64,000 nt of DNA from Tepidamorphus gemmatus (GTDB taxonomy: Bacteria; Pseudomonadota; Alphaproteobacteria; Rhizobiales; Tepidamorphaceae): the NCBI RefSeq assembly GCF_004346195.1, contig NZ_SMAK01000007.1, positions 186,001 through 250,000 of the forward strand. Reading direction: 5' to 3'. Below are positions 25,001-33,168 of this stretch, piece after piece. Every line of letters begins with the position of its first letter. Within the stretch, counting starts at the first letter, position 1. A program made the translations under genes and the position numbers. The notes below the pieces were generated by a model, which saw nothing but the letters and a program-made list of their open reading frames with translations, ran no database searches and had not been told where the DNA came from.

Positions 25001-25555
25001 CTCGGGCTCGGCCTGTCCATCGTCGAGCGCATCGGCCGGGTCCTCGACCATCCGGTCGAGGTGATGTCGGTGCCGGGCCGCGGCTCGGTATTCTCGGTCG
25101 AGATCCCGGTCACCGCCGCCGTCTCGCCGCCGGTCAGAATGCCGCCGGCGCGGCGCTCCGGCGCGCGCGTCGAGGGCCTCGTCGTGCTGTGCATCGACAA
25201 CGAGCCGCAGATCCTCGACGGCATGGCGGCGCTGCTGAGTGGCTGGGGCTGCCGGGTGCTGACAGCGCCCTCGGTGAAGGCTGCCCGACGCACCCTGAAG
25301 CGCGAGAAGCTCCTGCCCGACGTGCTGCTGGTCGACTATCACCTCGACCACGGCAACGGGATCGAGGCAATCACCGACCTCAGATGGAAGCTCGGCAACC
25401 GGCTGCCGGCGATCCTGATCACCGCCGACCGCTCGCCACCGATCCGGGACGAAGCCCGTTCGAAGGACATCGCGGTGCTCTACAAGCCGCTGAAGGCGGC
25501 CGCGCTGCGCGCCGTGCTCGCCCAGATCCCGGTGCGCAGGGAAGCGGCTGAGTAG
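22040..25555 (+). CDS. CrbS-like hybrid sensor kinase with SLC5 transporter domain
   Basis: An 1171-residue membrane protein. Residues 1 to about 510 form a sodium/solute-symporter (SLC5) domain with about 13 helices (YCTSWTFFGSVG, GLPxVLRI-type loop, TEHQDGMMLAIATES, LPRQFHVTVVENH). A STAC-type linker follows (about 540-640), then a PAS (about 650-770), a coiled coil, the H-box AAASHDILQPLNAARL (His about 817), an HATPase (NLLSNALKYT, DTGPGIP, GLGLSIVERIG) and a C-terminal receiver (LLVDYHLDHGNG, Asp about 1097). In Vibrio and Pseudomonas, CrbS with CrbR controls acetate uptake and activation. The regulator and an ActP-like symporter lie next to it. Start is GTG 22040 after GGGAGGGG. Confidence 0.92.
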   Translation: MQGWLVVATGVLYIAFLFAVASYGDRLAMGGRWRAARPLIYAMSLSVYCTSWTFFGSVGLSARTGYDFLPVYIGAGLMIGLGFPIVLRIVRLAKDQNITSIADFIASRYGKSQQVGAVVTLIAVIGTLPYIALQLKAISTSVATMVGYLQYDGTFTNAPILTDSALFVALALAAFAILFGTRHIDATEHQDGMMLAIATESIVKLCAFLVVGVFVTFVMFDGPSELLARAAAAGDVMPRFSQEMHGGTWVTITGLSLMAIILLPRQFHVTVVENHSESEIRRAAWLFPLYLVLINLFVVPIAIAGLVTFGDDLVDADMFVLALPMAAGSNWVTLLAFIGGLSAATAMVIVEAVALSIMVCNDIVVPAMLRHGSAEMQRPDVGRRLLLVRRVAIVVILLLAYAYYRTAGNTAALASIGLLSFAAIAQLAPAFFGGMIWRRATARGAIAGILAGFGVWIYTLLLPAFAKSRIVPESLIEHGPWGIGFLRPEHLFHLEFAPLAHGVFWSLSVNIAAFILVSLMRRPEPIERLQANVFVQTDLTPITPARRLWKSSVSLGELMDTVSRYLGEDRTQRSFANFAAERGLTLDPRGEIDMHSLRYAEHLLASAIGAPSSRLVLALLLRRRDVSSKQALKLLDDASEAIVYNRDLLQTALDHVGQGIVVLDADLRLTTWNRRFRELLDLPPEFGRVGVPLTELLALLANRGDFGPGNAGQLVEERLRRMVLRLETYHERLLPSGTVLEVRSTVMPNGGLVMTFTDITERVRTAEALERANETLERRVRERTDELERLNRELERASATAEEANIGKTRFLAAASHDILQPLNAARLYAASLRERRLKPEDRKIAENIDASLDAVEDILSAILDISRLDTGALKPELSSFGICELLDQLEVEFAPIAKDHGLELTVMRCSLTVRTDRRLLRRLLQNLLSNALKYTISGRVLVGCRRRPGRLRIEVHDTGPGIPPAKQKIIFQEFQRLEDGARRARGLGLGLSIVERIGRVLDHPVEVMSVPGRGSVFSVEIPVTAAVSPPVRMPPARRSGARVEGLVVLCIDNEPQILDGMAALLSGWGCRVLTAPSVKAARRTLKREKLLPDVLLVDYHLDHGNGIEAITDLRWKLGNRLPAILITADRSPPIRDEARSKDIAVLYKPLKAAALRAVLAQIPVRREAAE

Positions 25556-25567
25556 TCCCGGGCGCGA

Positions 25568-26230
25568 TCATTCCGCCCCCGGCCATTGCCCCGCCTCGAT
25601 GCGGCTGGCGACAATCACCGCCTGGGTGCGGCTGTCGACGCCGAGCTTCTGCAGGATCGCCGAGACATGCGCCTTCACCGTCGCCTCGGAGACGCCGAGC
25701 TGGAAGGCGATCTGCTTGTTGAGCAGACCCTCGCTCAGCATCATCAGCACGCGCACCTGCTGCGGGGTGAGGGTAGCCAGCCTATCGGTCATGTCCGATC
25801 CGCCCCCTTCGCCCGCCTCCGGATCGAATTCCGGCGGGGTCCAAACGCCGCCACCAAGGACCTCGGCCACCGCGCGGCGGATCGAGTCCACGTCGATCGA
25901 CTTCGGAATGAACCCGGAGGCGCCGAATTCCAGGCAGCGACGGATGACCTCTCCCTCCTCATGTGCCGAGACAACCACCACGGGGACACTGGGATACTGC
26001 CCGCGCAGGAACAGCAGGCCGGAGAACCCGCGCACGCCCGGCATCGCCAGATCGAGCAGCACCAGGTCGATCTCGGCATCGCGCTCGAGCCTGGCGGTCA
26101 TCTCGTCCAGCGTTCCGGCCTCGACAATCTCGACCGAGGACAGGCTGCCGGACAGCGCCTGCTTCAGCGCGTCCCTGAACAGCGGATGGTCATCCGCGAT
26201 CAGGATGCGATATGTCCCGATCTGATCCAT
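25568..26230 (-). CDS. NarL/LuxR-type response regulator, CrbR-like
   Basis: A 220-residue regulator: receiver (ILIADDHPLFRDAL, acceptor Asp in LVLLDLAMPGVRG, VVVVSAHEE, GASGFIPKS) and a LuxR-type DNA-binding domain (LTPQQVRVLMMLSEGLLNKQIAFQLGVSEATVKAHVSAILQKLGV). It is convergent with the CrbS-like kinase (12-bp gap) and divergent from the transporter genes at 26568, the gene set seen for CrbSR systems. It probably activates the DUF4212/symporter operon and acetyl-CoA synthetase elsewhere. Start is ATG 26230. Confidence 0.9.
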   Translation of the reverse strand: MDQIGTYRILIADDHPLFRDALKQALSGSLSSVEIVEAGTLDEMTARLERDAEIDLVLLDLAMPGVRGFSGLLFLRGQYPSVPVVVVSAHEEGEVIRRCLEFGASGFIPKSIDVDSIRRAVAEVLGGGVWTPPEFDPEAGEGGGSDMTDRLATLTPQQVRVLMMLSEGLLNKQIAFQLGVSEATVKAHVSAILQKLGVDSRTQAVIVASRIEAGQWPGAE

Positions 26231-26567
26231 CCGGCACTCCCCGTTGTCTCCCTGCCCGCCGGCAAGTGTTTCGTGCCGGCGCCGATTTCGCAACCATTGC
26301 CGGACGAGGGTGTGATCGCGCGGATATACTGCGATGCAGCAAGTCTCATTGCGGCGCACACCAGAAGGTCCGGCGTAGCCGAAAGTCGAATGTAGACGAG
26401 AGTTACGGAATGGTAACCTGCCGGCAGCGTGGCGGAGTGGCAGGCTTGCGCCGCGTCTTGGCGCCGGGGGACGGCGACGACGTTCATCGGTGCGCGTTGC
26501 ACAGGGGGCCCCGCCGGTTGCGGCTATCGAATCCGGCGTCCGGCCCGTTACCGGGAGGACACTACCC
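26231..26567. other. Intergenic region, 337 bp, between crbR-like and transporter genes
   Basis: The region separates two divergent genes and holds the palindrome at 26402-26417. It is somewhat richer in A+T around 26330-26420 than the flanking genes, as expected for promoters. No protein gene or RNA family is recognised in it. Confidence 0.6.
26402..26417. promoter_or_regulatory. Palindrome, candidate response-regulator site
   Basis: GTTAC-GGAATG-GTAAC is a 5-6-5 inverted repeat midway between the CrbR-like gene and the DUF4212/symporter operon. NarL/LuxR-type regulators commonly bind short inverted repeats containing TAC..GTA. It is a candidate CrbR operator, not proven. Confidence 0.4.
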
Positions 26568-26828
26568 ATGGCTAACGGCAATGACGAAGCCTGGTGGGCG
26601 AAGACCAAGGGACTGATGATCACCAGCCTGGTGATCTGGTTCCTGGCGGGCTTCCTCGTCCATGCCTTCGTGAACCCACTCAACTCGATCGTGATCTTCG
26701 GCTTCCCGCTCGGCTACTACATGGCCGCCCAGGGATCGCTGATCGTGTTCGTTGTCCTGATCTTCTGGTTCGCCAGCAGGCAGGATTCGATCGACCGCGA
26801 ATTCGGCGTCGCCGAAGACGATTACTGA
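26568..26828 (+). CDS. DUF4212 small subunit of a sodium/solute symporter
   Basis: An 86-residue membrane protein with two helices (TSLVIWFLAGFLVHAFV and AQGSLIVFVVLIFWFASRQ) linked by NPLNSIVIFGFPLGYYMA, the DUF4212 pattern. These proteins are encoded just before ActP-like symporters and are thought to be their small subunit, although the function is unproven. The ATG at 26568 follows GGGAGGA; the symporter gene follows after 14 bp. Confidence 0.92.
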   Translation: MANGNDEAWWAKTKGLMITSLVIWFLAGFLVHAFVNPLNSIVIFGFPLGYYMAAQGSLIVFVVLIFWFASRQDSIDREFGVAEDDY

Positions 26829-26842
26829 GGGGAGAGCGGAAC

Positions 26843-28693
26843 ATGGCAACGCAATCCTCGGGCGGAATGGATTTCGTCAACAATCTGGGCAAGATCTACG
26901 GGATCTACACGGGTGGCTTCGCCGCCTTCGTCATCCTCCTCGCGATCCTCGAGCAGGTGGGTGTCCCCAATCAGGTGATCGGCTACCTGTTCGTGTTCTT
27001 CACGCTGCTCGTCTATGCCGGCATCGGCGTCCTGTCGCGCACGATGCAGGTCAGCGAGTACTATGTCGCCGGCCGGCGGGTGCCCGCCTTCTACAACGGC
27101 ATGGCGACCGCGGCCGACTGGATGTCCGGCGCCTCCTTCGTCGGCATGGCCGGCACGCTCTACATGCTGGGCTATGACGGCCTCGCCTTCGTGCTGGGCT
27201 GGACCGGCGGCTACGTGCTGGTCGCGGTGCTCGTCGCGCCCTATCTGCGCAAGTTCGGCGCCTACACGGTGCCCGATTTCCTGGCGGCGCGCTTCGGCGG
27301 CCACTTCGCCCGCTTCCTTGGCATCCTCGTGCTGTTCGCCTGCTCGTTCACCTACGTGACCGCGCAGATCTACGCGACCGGCATCATCGCCTCGCGATTC
27401 CTCGGCATGCCGTTCGAGATCGCGGTGTTCGTCGGTCTGCTCGGCATCCTGCTGTGCTCGATGCTCGGCGGCATGCGGGCGGTCACCTGGACGCAGGTTG
27501 CCCAGTACATCGTGCTGATCATCGCCTATCTGGTGCCGGTCGTGATCCTCTCGGCGCAGCGCTACGGCGTGCCGCTGCCGCAGCTCATGTACGGTCAGGC
27601 GCTGCAGGAAATCACCCAGCTCGAGCGCGAACTGCAGTCCCAGGGCCTGGCTCCGGCCGATCTCAAGCCCTATCTGCAGCCCTTCACCACCTACAATCCG
27701 CTCAACTACTTCGGGCTGATCCTGTGCCTGATGGTCGGCACGGCCTCGCTGCCGCACATCCTGATGCGCTACTTCACCACGCCGAGCGTGCGTGATGCGC
27801 GCAAGTCGGTCGGGTGGTCGCTGCTGTTCATCTTCCTGCTGTACTTCACGGCGCCGGCCTATGCGGCCTTCGCCAAGCTTGAAGTCTACCAGAACGTCAT
27901 CGGCACGGCGATTGCCGACCTGCCGGGCTGGGTGTTCCAGTACGGGCAGCTCGGCCTGGTGAAGATCTGCGGGGCCGATGCCGCGACCGTCGACGCGATC
28001 CGCGCGGCGTGCACGGCCAAGGGCACCGGCGACGGCGTTCTGGCGCTCGGCGAACTGTCGATCAATACCGACGTCATCGTCATCTCGACGCCGGAGATCG
28101 CCGGTCTGCCCTATGTGATCGCCGGCCTCGTGGCAGCGGGCGGCCTTGCCGCCGCGCTGTCGACGGCAGACGGACTGCTGCTCGCCATCGCCAATGCGCT
28201 CAGCCACGACATCTACTACAAGATGGTCGATCCGCATGCCTCGACGCAGCGCCGGCTGATCGTCGCCCGCGTCCTCCTCGTGCTGGTTGCGGTGGCCGCG
28301 GCATGGCTCGCCTCGACCAAGCCTGCCGACATCCTGTCGATGGTCGCCTGGGCGTTCTCGCTGGCCGCGGCGGGCAACTTCCCGGCGCTGGTTCTCGGTG
28401 TGTGGTGGAAGCGCTGCACGACGGCCGGCGCGATCGCGGGCATCATCGCCGGCTTCGGCATCACGCTCTACTACCTGGTGATGACCCGGTATGGCGGAAT
28501 GGCGGAATGGTTCGGCATCCGCAACATCTCGGCCGCCCTGTTCGGTCTGCCGGTCGGCTTCATCGTGATGATCGTGGTGAGCCACTTCACCCCGGCGCCA
28601 TCGAGGGAAGTGCAGGAACTGGTCGACGAACTGCGCAAGCCACGGGGCGGCACGCTGATGGAAGGCGGCGACCTGAAGCCCAAGGCCGCCTGA
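26843..28693 (+). CDS. Sodium/solute symporter, ActP-like (VC_2705 subfamily)
   Basis: A 616-residue SLC5-type symporter with about 13 membrane helices. Motifs include SEYYVAGRRVPAFYNGMATAADWMSGASF, GWTGGYVLVAVLVAPYLRKFG, TVPDFLAARFG, the sodium-site region GTASLPHILMRYFTTPSVRDARKSVGW and LVAAGGLAAALSTADGLLLAIANALSHD. It matches the subfamily of ActP-like carriers found with DUF4212 partners, which take up acetate or other short monocarboxylates. Together with the CrbSR-like pair it forms a sensing and uptake module for acetate. The C-terminal ~40 residues are cytoplasmic and charged. A terminator-like hairpin follows. Confidence 0.93.
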   Translation: MATQSSGGMDFVNNLGKIYGIYTGGFAAFVILLAILEQVGVPNQVIGYLFVFFTLLVYAGIGVLSRTMQVSEYYVAGRRVPAFYNGMATAADWMSGASFVGMAGTLYMLGYDGLAFVLGWTGGYVLVAVLVAPYLRKFGAYTVPDFLAARFGGHFARFLGILVLFACSFTYVTAQIYATGIIASRFLGMPFEIAVFVGLLGILLCSMLGGMRAVTWTQVAQYIVLIIAYLVPVVILSAQRYGVPLPQLMYGQALQEITQLERELQSQGLAPADLKPYLQPFTTYNPLNYFGLILCLMVGTASLPHILMRYFTTPSVRDARKSVGWSLLFIFLLYFTAPAYAAFAKLEVYQNVIGTAIADLPGWVFQYGQLGLVKICGADAATVDAIRAACTAKGTGDGVLALGELSINTDVIVISTPEIAGLPYVIAGLVAAGGLAAALSTADGLLLAIANALSHDIYYKMVDPHASTQRRLIVARVLLVLVAVAAAWLASTKPADILSMVAWAFSLAAAGNFPALVLGVWWKRCTTAGAIAGIIAGFGITLYYLVMTRYGGMAEWFGIRNISAALFGLPVGFIVMIVVSHFTPAPSREVQELVDELRKPRGGTLMEGGDLKPKAA

Positions 28694-28717
28694 TCCAGGC
28701 GATTGCGACAACCGCGG

Positions 28718-28744
28718 GGGCGGGGCTCATCGGCCCCGCCCTTT
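28718..28744 (+). terminator. Terminator-like hairpin after the symporter gene
   Basis: GGGCGGGGC (28718-28726) pairs perfectly with GCCCCGCCC (28733-28741) around TCATCG, followed by a short TTT. It lies 25 bp beyond the symporter stop and probably ends the operon, although the T-tract is short. Confidence 0.6.
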
Positions 28745-28909
28745 CCATGGGGGCCGCAGCCTCGCACGATCGCCATCCTCAGCATCGACCCGATCGCCGC
28801 CCCCGATCACCGAAGCCGATCGCCGGATCAGTGCCGGAGGATCGTCGGCACGCCGATCCCGCGCAAACCCGGTTTCCCAACAACAGGGTTTTGCTTACAG
28901 TCCCGCGCC

Positions 28910-29194
28910 ATGGAACCGCAATTGTCCTGGGTCGTGCAGATTCCGAACTACGTGCTGGCGGCGCTGATGTACACGCTGCTGGCGCGGTTCGTCCTGTCGT
29001 TCCTGTTCGCCCCCGACTCGCCGAACTACATCTTCCGCGCCTTCGTGCGGCTGACCGATCCGGTGCTCGCCGTGGTGCGGGTGATCACGCCGGCCGCGGT
29101 ACCCCCGCTGATCCTGCTGATCTTCGCGGCGATCTGGATGCTGTTCCTCAGGATCGTGCTGGTCGTGGCGGTCGTCGGGGCGGCGCAGGCCTGA
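28910..29194 (+). CDS. YggT-family membrane protein
   Basis: A 94-residue protein with two hydrophobic segments flanking the family motif: YVLAALMYTLLARFVLSFLF, then an RLTDPVLAVVRVITP loop and PPLILLIFAAIWMLFLRIVLV. YggT proteins are small integral membrane proteins of unclear role, linked in some bacteria to cation or osmotic homeostasis and to division. The start is ATG 28910, and the next membrane protein gene follows after 10 bp. Confidence 0.8.
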   Translation: MEPQLSWVVQIPNYVLAALMYTLLARFVLSFLFAPDSPNYIFRAFVRLTDPVLAVVRVITPAAVPPLILLIFAAIWMLFLRIVLVVAVVGAAQA

Positions 29195-29204
29195 GGCATT
29201 CGGG

Positions 29205-29531
29205 ATGAGCAACCAGGGCTATCTGATCGGCATCCTCGGCTTCGGGCTGCTGAGCGGCATGTTCTCGCCGATCCTGCTCAAGCAGATGACCGCGGTCGTG
29301 GTCATCCTCTCGCCGGGTCTGCTGATCTCCAGCCCGGCGGTGGTCGTGTTCCTCGCCTACCTGCTCGGCGCGACATTCACCATCATGCTCGCCGGCATTC
29401 CGGCTGCGCTCTACGAGCGGCTCACCGGCGCGAAGGACTCGACGCCCATGTCGCTCTGGATCTGGCTGGCGGGAACGGCCGTCCTGGCGCTGCCGGCGGT
29501 CACCACCTTCTTCGGCGTCGGCGGGTTCTGA
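29205..29531 (+). CDS. Hypothetical membrane protein
   Basis: A 108-residue protein with three or four hydrophobic segments (YLIGILGFGLLSGMF, TAVVVILSPGLLIS, VVVFLAYLLGATFTIMLAGIP, LWIWLAGTAVLALPAVTTFFG). The LTGAKDSTPMSLWIWL stretch separates the last two. Not recognised. It lies 10 bp after the YggT gene with a GAGG site before ATG 29205, so the two are probably co-transcribed. Confidence 0.75.
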   Translation: MSNQGYLIGILGFGLLSGMFSPILLKQMTAVVVILSPGLLISSPAVVVFLAYLLGATFTIMLAGIPAALYERLTGAKDSTPMSLWIWLAGTAVLALPAVTTFFGVGGF

Positions 29532-29632
29532 TCGCGCCGTCCCATCGGCAGCAATCTCCCCGGTCGCGACGTTGTGTAGCCGCCGCGCTTGTCATTCCCG
29601 CCGCCATCGTCCGATACTTCCCGGACACTATC

Positions 29633-30052
29633 GTGGCGCAGCGATCGATCCGCCCCGCGAGGATCGCCTTGGACCAGTTGCGACGTCTCGCCTTTCTCTC
29701 GATCGGCAGAGCCTGCGGCTTTGCCGGCTTTGCCATTCTCTGCGTGATGATCGGACTCAGCTACGATCCGCTGATGGCGACGCGAGTCGGCGGCATCTTC
29801 ACGACGATGATGACCATCCTGCTGCTCATCAGGGCGCGCCTCGCGCTGACCCAGAACATCCGCCGTACCGAGATGTGGCTGATGCTGGAAGACGGCGATC
29901 GGCCGGCGCGCGAATATGCGCAGTGGGTCGGTTCGACGGTGCTGCGGGATGCCTATCTGTGGTTCGCCCAGTATGCCGCCGGGGTCTCGATCGTGCTGTG
30001 GACCCTCGCCCTGATCCTGTCATTGGCGGGCGGGCCTGCCCCCGTCGGCTGA
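29633..30052 (+). CDS. Hypothetical membrane protein
   Basis: A 139-residue protein with about three hydrophobic segments: GFAGFAILCVMIGLSYDP, GIFTTMMTILLLI and AAGVSIVLWTLALILSLAGG, separated by a polar loop RRTEMWLMLEDGDRPAREYAQ. Not recognised. The start is GTG 29633; TTG 29669 is an alternative closer to the first helix. It is convergent with yjbQ, with 4 bp between the stops. Confidence 0.65.
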   Translation: MAQRSIRPARIALDQLRRLAFLSIGRACGFAGFAILCVMIGLSYDPLMATRVGGIFTTMMTILLLIRARLALTQNIRRTEMWLMLEDGDRPAREYAQWVGSTVLRDAYLWFAQYAAGVSIVLWTLALILSLAGGPAPVG

Positions 30053-30056
30053 TCAT

Positions 30057-30494
30057 CTAACCGCAGCGAGCCATTTCGCCGACGAAGTGAACCACGACCT
30101 CGCGTTCGCGAGGCCGGTCGCGATGTTCGACGAGATATACAGCCTGCCAGGTTCCGAGCAGCATGCGGCCTTGGCGGACCGGAATCGACAGCGAGGTTGC
30201 GGTCAGCATCGTGCGGACATGGGCTGGCATGTCGTCGGGACCCTCCGAGGCATGACGGTAGCTGGCGCTGCGTGGTGCAAGCCGGTCGAGGGCGGCGGCA
30301 AGATCGGCCAGCACCGCCGGATCGGCGTTCTCCTGGATCGTCAGGGAGGCGGAGGTATGGCGCACGAACAGCGTCAGCAGGCCATCGCCGGCGCCGAGCG
30401 CGGCGAGGCAGCGCGCCACGGCAGCGGTAAGGTCGGTGAATCCCGGGCCGGCGGTGCGCAGGATGAGTGTCTCGAAGTGCTGCCGTATCGTCAT
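30057..30494 (-). CDS. YjbQ/UPF0047 family protein
   Basis: A 145-residue protein of the YjbQ family, annotated in places as secondary thiamine-phosphate synthase. The conserved elements are visible: FVRHTSASLTIQENADP, a central SYRHASEGPDDMPAHVRTMLTATSLSIPV, and GTWQAVYLVEHRD near the end. The fold is a small trimeric beta-sandwich; the physiological function is still uncertain. Length is normal. It diverges from the esterase gene. Confidence 0.9.
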   Translation of the reverse strand: MTIRQHFETLILRTAGPGFTDLTAAVARCLAALGAGDGLLTLFVRHTSASLTIQENADPAVLADLAAALDRLAPRSASYRHASEGPDDMPAHVRTMLTATSLSIPVRQGRMLLGTWQAVYLVEHRDRPREREVVVHFVGEMARCG

Positions 30495-30583
30495 GGCTCC
30501 CTTTCCGGCCCGGCTCTGGACGCCGCCGCCGATGTCCTGTCAGATGTCCGGGCAATACCCCGCCCGACGTCCGGAATCACCCC

Positions 30584-31537
30584 ATGCCACCGATCGACTT
30601 CCCGCCGCCAGACGTTTTCTCCGAGGCCTCGATCTCGGCGGAAACCAGGGCGATCAACGAGGCAATCGTCCGCCGCCTCGCCGAGGCGCCCGACCCGTGG
30701 TCATTCACGCCGGCCGAGATGCGCGAGCGGCGGCGCAAGGGATTGTGGGTGTTCCCGATCGCGAGCCGTTCGCCCCGCGCGCAGACGATCGAGATCGAGG
30801 GGCCGCACGGCCCCGTCCCGCTCAGGATCATCGCGCCGGCACAGCCGCAGGGCGTCTATCTGCATATTCACGGTGGCGGCTGGGTCTATGGCGGCGCCGA
30901 CGAACAGGACCCGCGCCTCGAGCGCATCGCCGACCGGTGCGGGCTGGCGGTGGTCAGCGTCGACTACCGGCTGGCCCCCGAACATCCCTATCCGCAGGGC
31001 CCCGACGACTGCGAGGCGGCTGCGCTCTGGCTGACACGCGAATCACGGACGCGCTTCGGCACCGACAGGCTGATGATCGGCGGCGAATCGGCGGGCGCGC
31101 ATCTGTCCGTCGTCACCCTGCTGCGGCTGCGCGACAGGCATGGACTGCGGCCCTTCCGCGCCGCCAACCTGATCGCCGGCTGCTACGACCTGCGCCTGAC
31201 GCCGAGTGCGGCGCGCTGGGGCGCGCAGCGTCTGGTGATCAACACGCTCGATCTGAGGACCTATGTCGGCCTGTTCGCGGCCGGACATCGCCTCGATGAT
31301 CCCGACCTGTCGCCGCTGTTCGCCGATCTATCGGGACTTCCCCCGGCTCTGCTGACGGTTGGGACCCGCGATCCGCTGCTCGACGATACGCTGTTCATGG
31401 CCTCGCGCTGGGCTGCGGCCGGAAACGATATCGAGCTCGGCGTCTATCCCGGCGGTGCGCACGTGTTCATCGCCTTCCCGGGGGCATTGGCCGAAGCGTG
31501 CCTCGAACGCATCGACAGCTTCCTAAAGGACGTCTGA
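30584..31537 (+). CDS. Alpha/beta hydrolase, hormone-sensitive-lipase-like esterase
   Basis: A 317-residue esterase of family IV (HSL-like). The oxyanion motif HIHGGGWVYGG, nucleophile elbow GGESAGAHLS, the Asp in GTRDPLLDD and the His in GGAHVFIAFP are all present and in order. Such enzymes hydrolyse short acyl esters in the cytosol. Start is ATG 30584. It is followed 4 bp later by a hotdog thioesterase-like gene, suggesting linked action on acyl esters. Confidence 0.9.
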   Translation: MPPIDFPPPDVFSEASISAETRAINEAIVRRLAEAPDPWSFTPAEMRERRRKGLWVFPIASRSPRAQTIEIEGPHGPVPLRIIAPAQPQGVYLHIHGGGWVYGGADEQDPRLERIADRCGLAVVSVDYRLAPEHPYPQGPDDCEAAALWLTRESRTRFGTDRLMIGGESAGAHLSVVTLLRLRDRHGLRPFRAANLIAGCYDLRLTPSAARWGAQRLVINTLDLRTYVGLFAAGHRLDDPDLSPLFADLSGLPPALLTVGTRDPLLDDTLFMASRWAAAGNDIELGVYPGGAHVFIAFPGALAEACLERIDSFLKDV

Positions 31538-31541
31538 CCTG

Positions 31542-32396
31542 ATGGCCCCGGTCGAGAGCCTGCGCGGCTATGTCAACACATGGGACTGCGACGAGAACGA
31601 CCATCTCAACGTCCAGTTCTATTTCCGTTTCTTCGAGGATGCCTCGGCGCACTTCCAGTCGCTGTGCGGCGTACCGGCCGGCGCGCGCCGGCGACCGACC
31701 GTCCGGCATGTACGCTATCATCGCGAACTGCGTGCGAATGATTCGATCCGCATCGAGTCACTGTTCGCCACCGATGCGGGATCGGGCCGCCCCGGCGTCG
31801 TCCACATGATGTATGCGACCGGATGCGGGACGCTGGCGGCGACCTGCCTCGAGGATTGCGATGGGTTCGGCGAGGCGCTTCGCGCCGCACTGGTGCGGCA
31901 CGAGGCAGCGATGCCGGACAGCGCCCTGCCGCGCAGCCTGGCGCCCGGACCGGCGGTCCTCGACAAGGACACCGCCGCAGGGCAGGTGACGCTGCGCAGC
32001 CGGGTGCGGGCCGGCGACTGCGGGCCGGATGGCGTCATCGAGGACTGGCCGTTCGTCGGCCGCAATTCGGACGCGGCGGCTCATTTCTGGGATCTCGTCG
32101 GGATCGACAGGCGATGGCTCGACCGCCACGGCCGCGGCCGTGTCGCGGTCGAGATGAAGCTCACCCGCCTCGGCGATCTGCGCCATGGCGACCTGATGCA
32201 CGTCACGAGCCGGCCGCTTGCGGTCGCACGCTCGACGGTCAGCTTCGAGAACCGCTTCGTGGCCAGCGACACCGGCAAGGTGGCCGCCGTGATACAGCTC
32301 ACTGCGCTGACCATGAATCTCACGACGCGCAGGGCCGAACCCCTCCCGGACGAAACCCGGGCAATGATCGAGGCGCGGATCGCCGGGGCACGGTGA
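31542..32396 (+). CDS. Double-hotdog thioesterase-like protein
   Basis: A 284-residue protein with two hotdog halves. The first begins VNTWDCDENDHLNVQFYFRFFEDASAHF, the family's characteristic DENxHxN motif; the second carries VFVGRNSDAAAHFWDLVGIDRRWL-like helices and KLTRLGDLRHGDLMHV strands. It would hydrolyse an acyl-CoA or bind an acyl chain. It is 4 bp downstream of the esterase gene on the same strand. The substrate is unknown. Confidence 0.82.
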   Translation: MAPVESLRGYVNTWDCDENDHLNVQFYFRFFEDASAHFQSLCGVPAGARRRPTVRHVRYHRELRANDSIRIESLFATDAGSGRPGVVHMMYATGCGTLAATCLEDCDGFGEALRAALVRHEAAMPDSALPRSLAPGPAVLDKDTAAGQVTLRSRVRAGDCGPDGVIEDWPFVGRNSDAAAHFWDLVGIDRRWLDRHGRGRVAVEMKLTRLGDLRHGDLMHVTSRPLAVARSTVSFENRFVASDTGKVAAVIQLTALTMNLTTRRAEPLPDETRAMIEARIAGAR

Positions 32397-32412
32397 GACG
32401 GCCGCCGCAGCC

Positions 32413-33168
32413 TCAGATCTCGAACAGCGCTCCGACCGGCGGCCAGTCGACCGCCGGATGGGTAGCTGCGACGGACAGGAACGCCTCGAGGAAGTCCCGG
32501 CAGCCCTGGTCGTGGACCAGGTGATGGGTAAGCAGGCCGATCGGCGCCGGGTCACCGGCGAGCCGGCGGTCGATCTCCTCCTGAAGCACCTTCAGCATCT
32601 TCGCCTGTCCGGCGAAGACGCGTCCGCGCTTCCAGTCGACGATGTCCAGATGGGTGTTCAGACAATGCGGATCGCCCGCATGCATCCGGGCAAAGGTGGT
32701 GAGGCCAGGTAGCCCGGCCTCCGCGCGGCGCCTCGCCACCACGTCGCAAACACGGTTCCAGGGCGGCGTCAGCACCGGCAGGAACCGCCCGCCGAACAGC
32801 CCGGCAAGTCGGTGGCGACCGGCGACGAGCTCCGCCAGCACGATATCGGCCGGGCGGTCGGCGCCGAGTTCGGCCGCCTTCGCGCCGGCCGGCGCGTGAT
32901 TGCGGTGGGCAAAGCCGTGCTGCAGCACGACGACACGGCGGGGCTCGCCGGCGAGGCGGTCGGCGAGAGCGGCCCCCGCCGGTTCCGGGATCACCGCCAG
33001 CGCCAGGGGCACGCCGTGGCGGGCGGCAGCGGCGAGCAGATCGTCGAGCGCGGCGGACGGCGCCACGGCATCGTCATCGCGCCACCAGAACGCGATCCTG
33101 CTTCCGCGTCGCGCAACGCCGTCGAGAAGATCGCGCAGCGTCCGCGCGAGGTCGTCCGCCGAGCTCAT
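32413..33168 (-). CDS. Polysaccharide-deacetylase-like protein in the glycosyltransferase operon
   Basis: A 251-residue protein of the NodB-like (carbohydrate esterase 4) superfamily. It has the metal-site-like DDD in FWWRDDDAV, a later VVLQHGFAHRNHAP (His pair) and PPWNRV, resembling the polysaccharide deacetylase family often encoded with glycosyltransferases. The full set of CE4 catalytic residues is not certain, so it may bind rather than deacetylate glycans. Its start overlaps the upstream glycosyltransferase stop (ATGA at 33165-33168), making it the last gene of a five-gene minus-strand operon. Confidence 0.78.
   Translation of the reverse strand: MSSADDLARTLRDLLDGVARRGSRIAFWWRDDDAVAPSAALDDLLAAAARHGVPLALAVIPEPAGAALADRLAGEPRRVVVLQHGFAHRNHAPAGAKAAELGADRPADIVLAELVAGRHRLAGLFGGRFLPVLTPPWNRVCDVVARRRAEAGLPGLTTFARMHAGDPHCLNTHLDIVDWKRGRVFAGQAKMLKVLQEEIDRRLAGDPAPIGLLTHHLVHDQGCRDFLEAFLSVAATHPAVDWPPVGALFEI

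Noticed and set aside
26424-26445. TGGCAGG..TTGCG resembling a sigma54 promoter
   Set aside because: The spacing between the GG and GC elements is several bases too short for a -24/-12 promoter.
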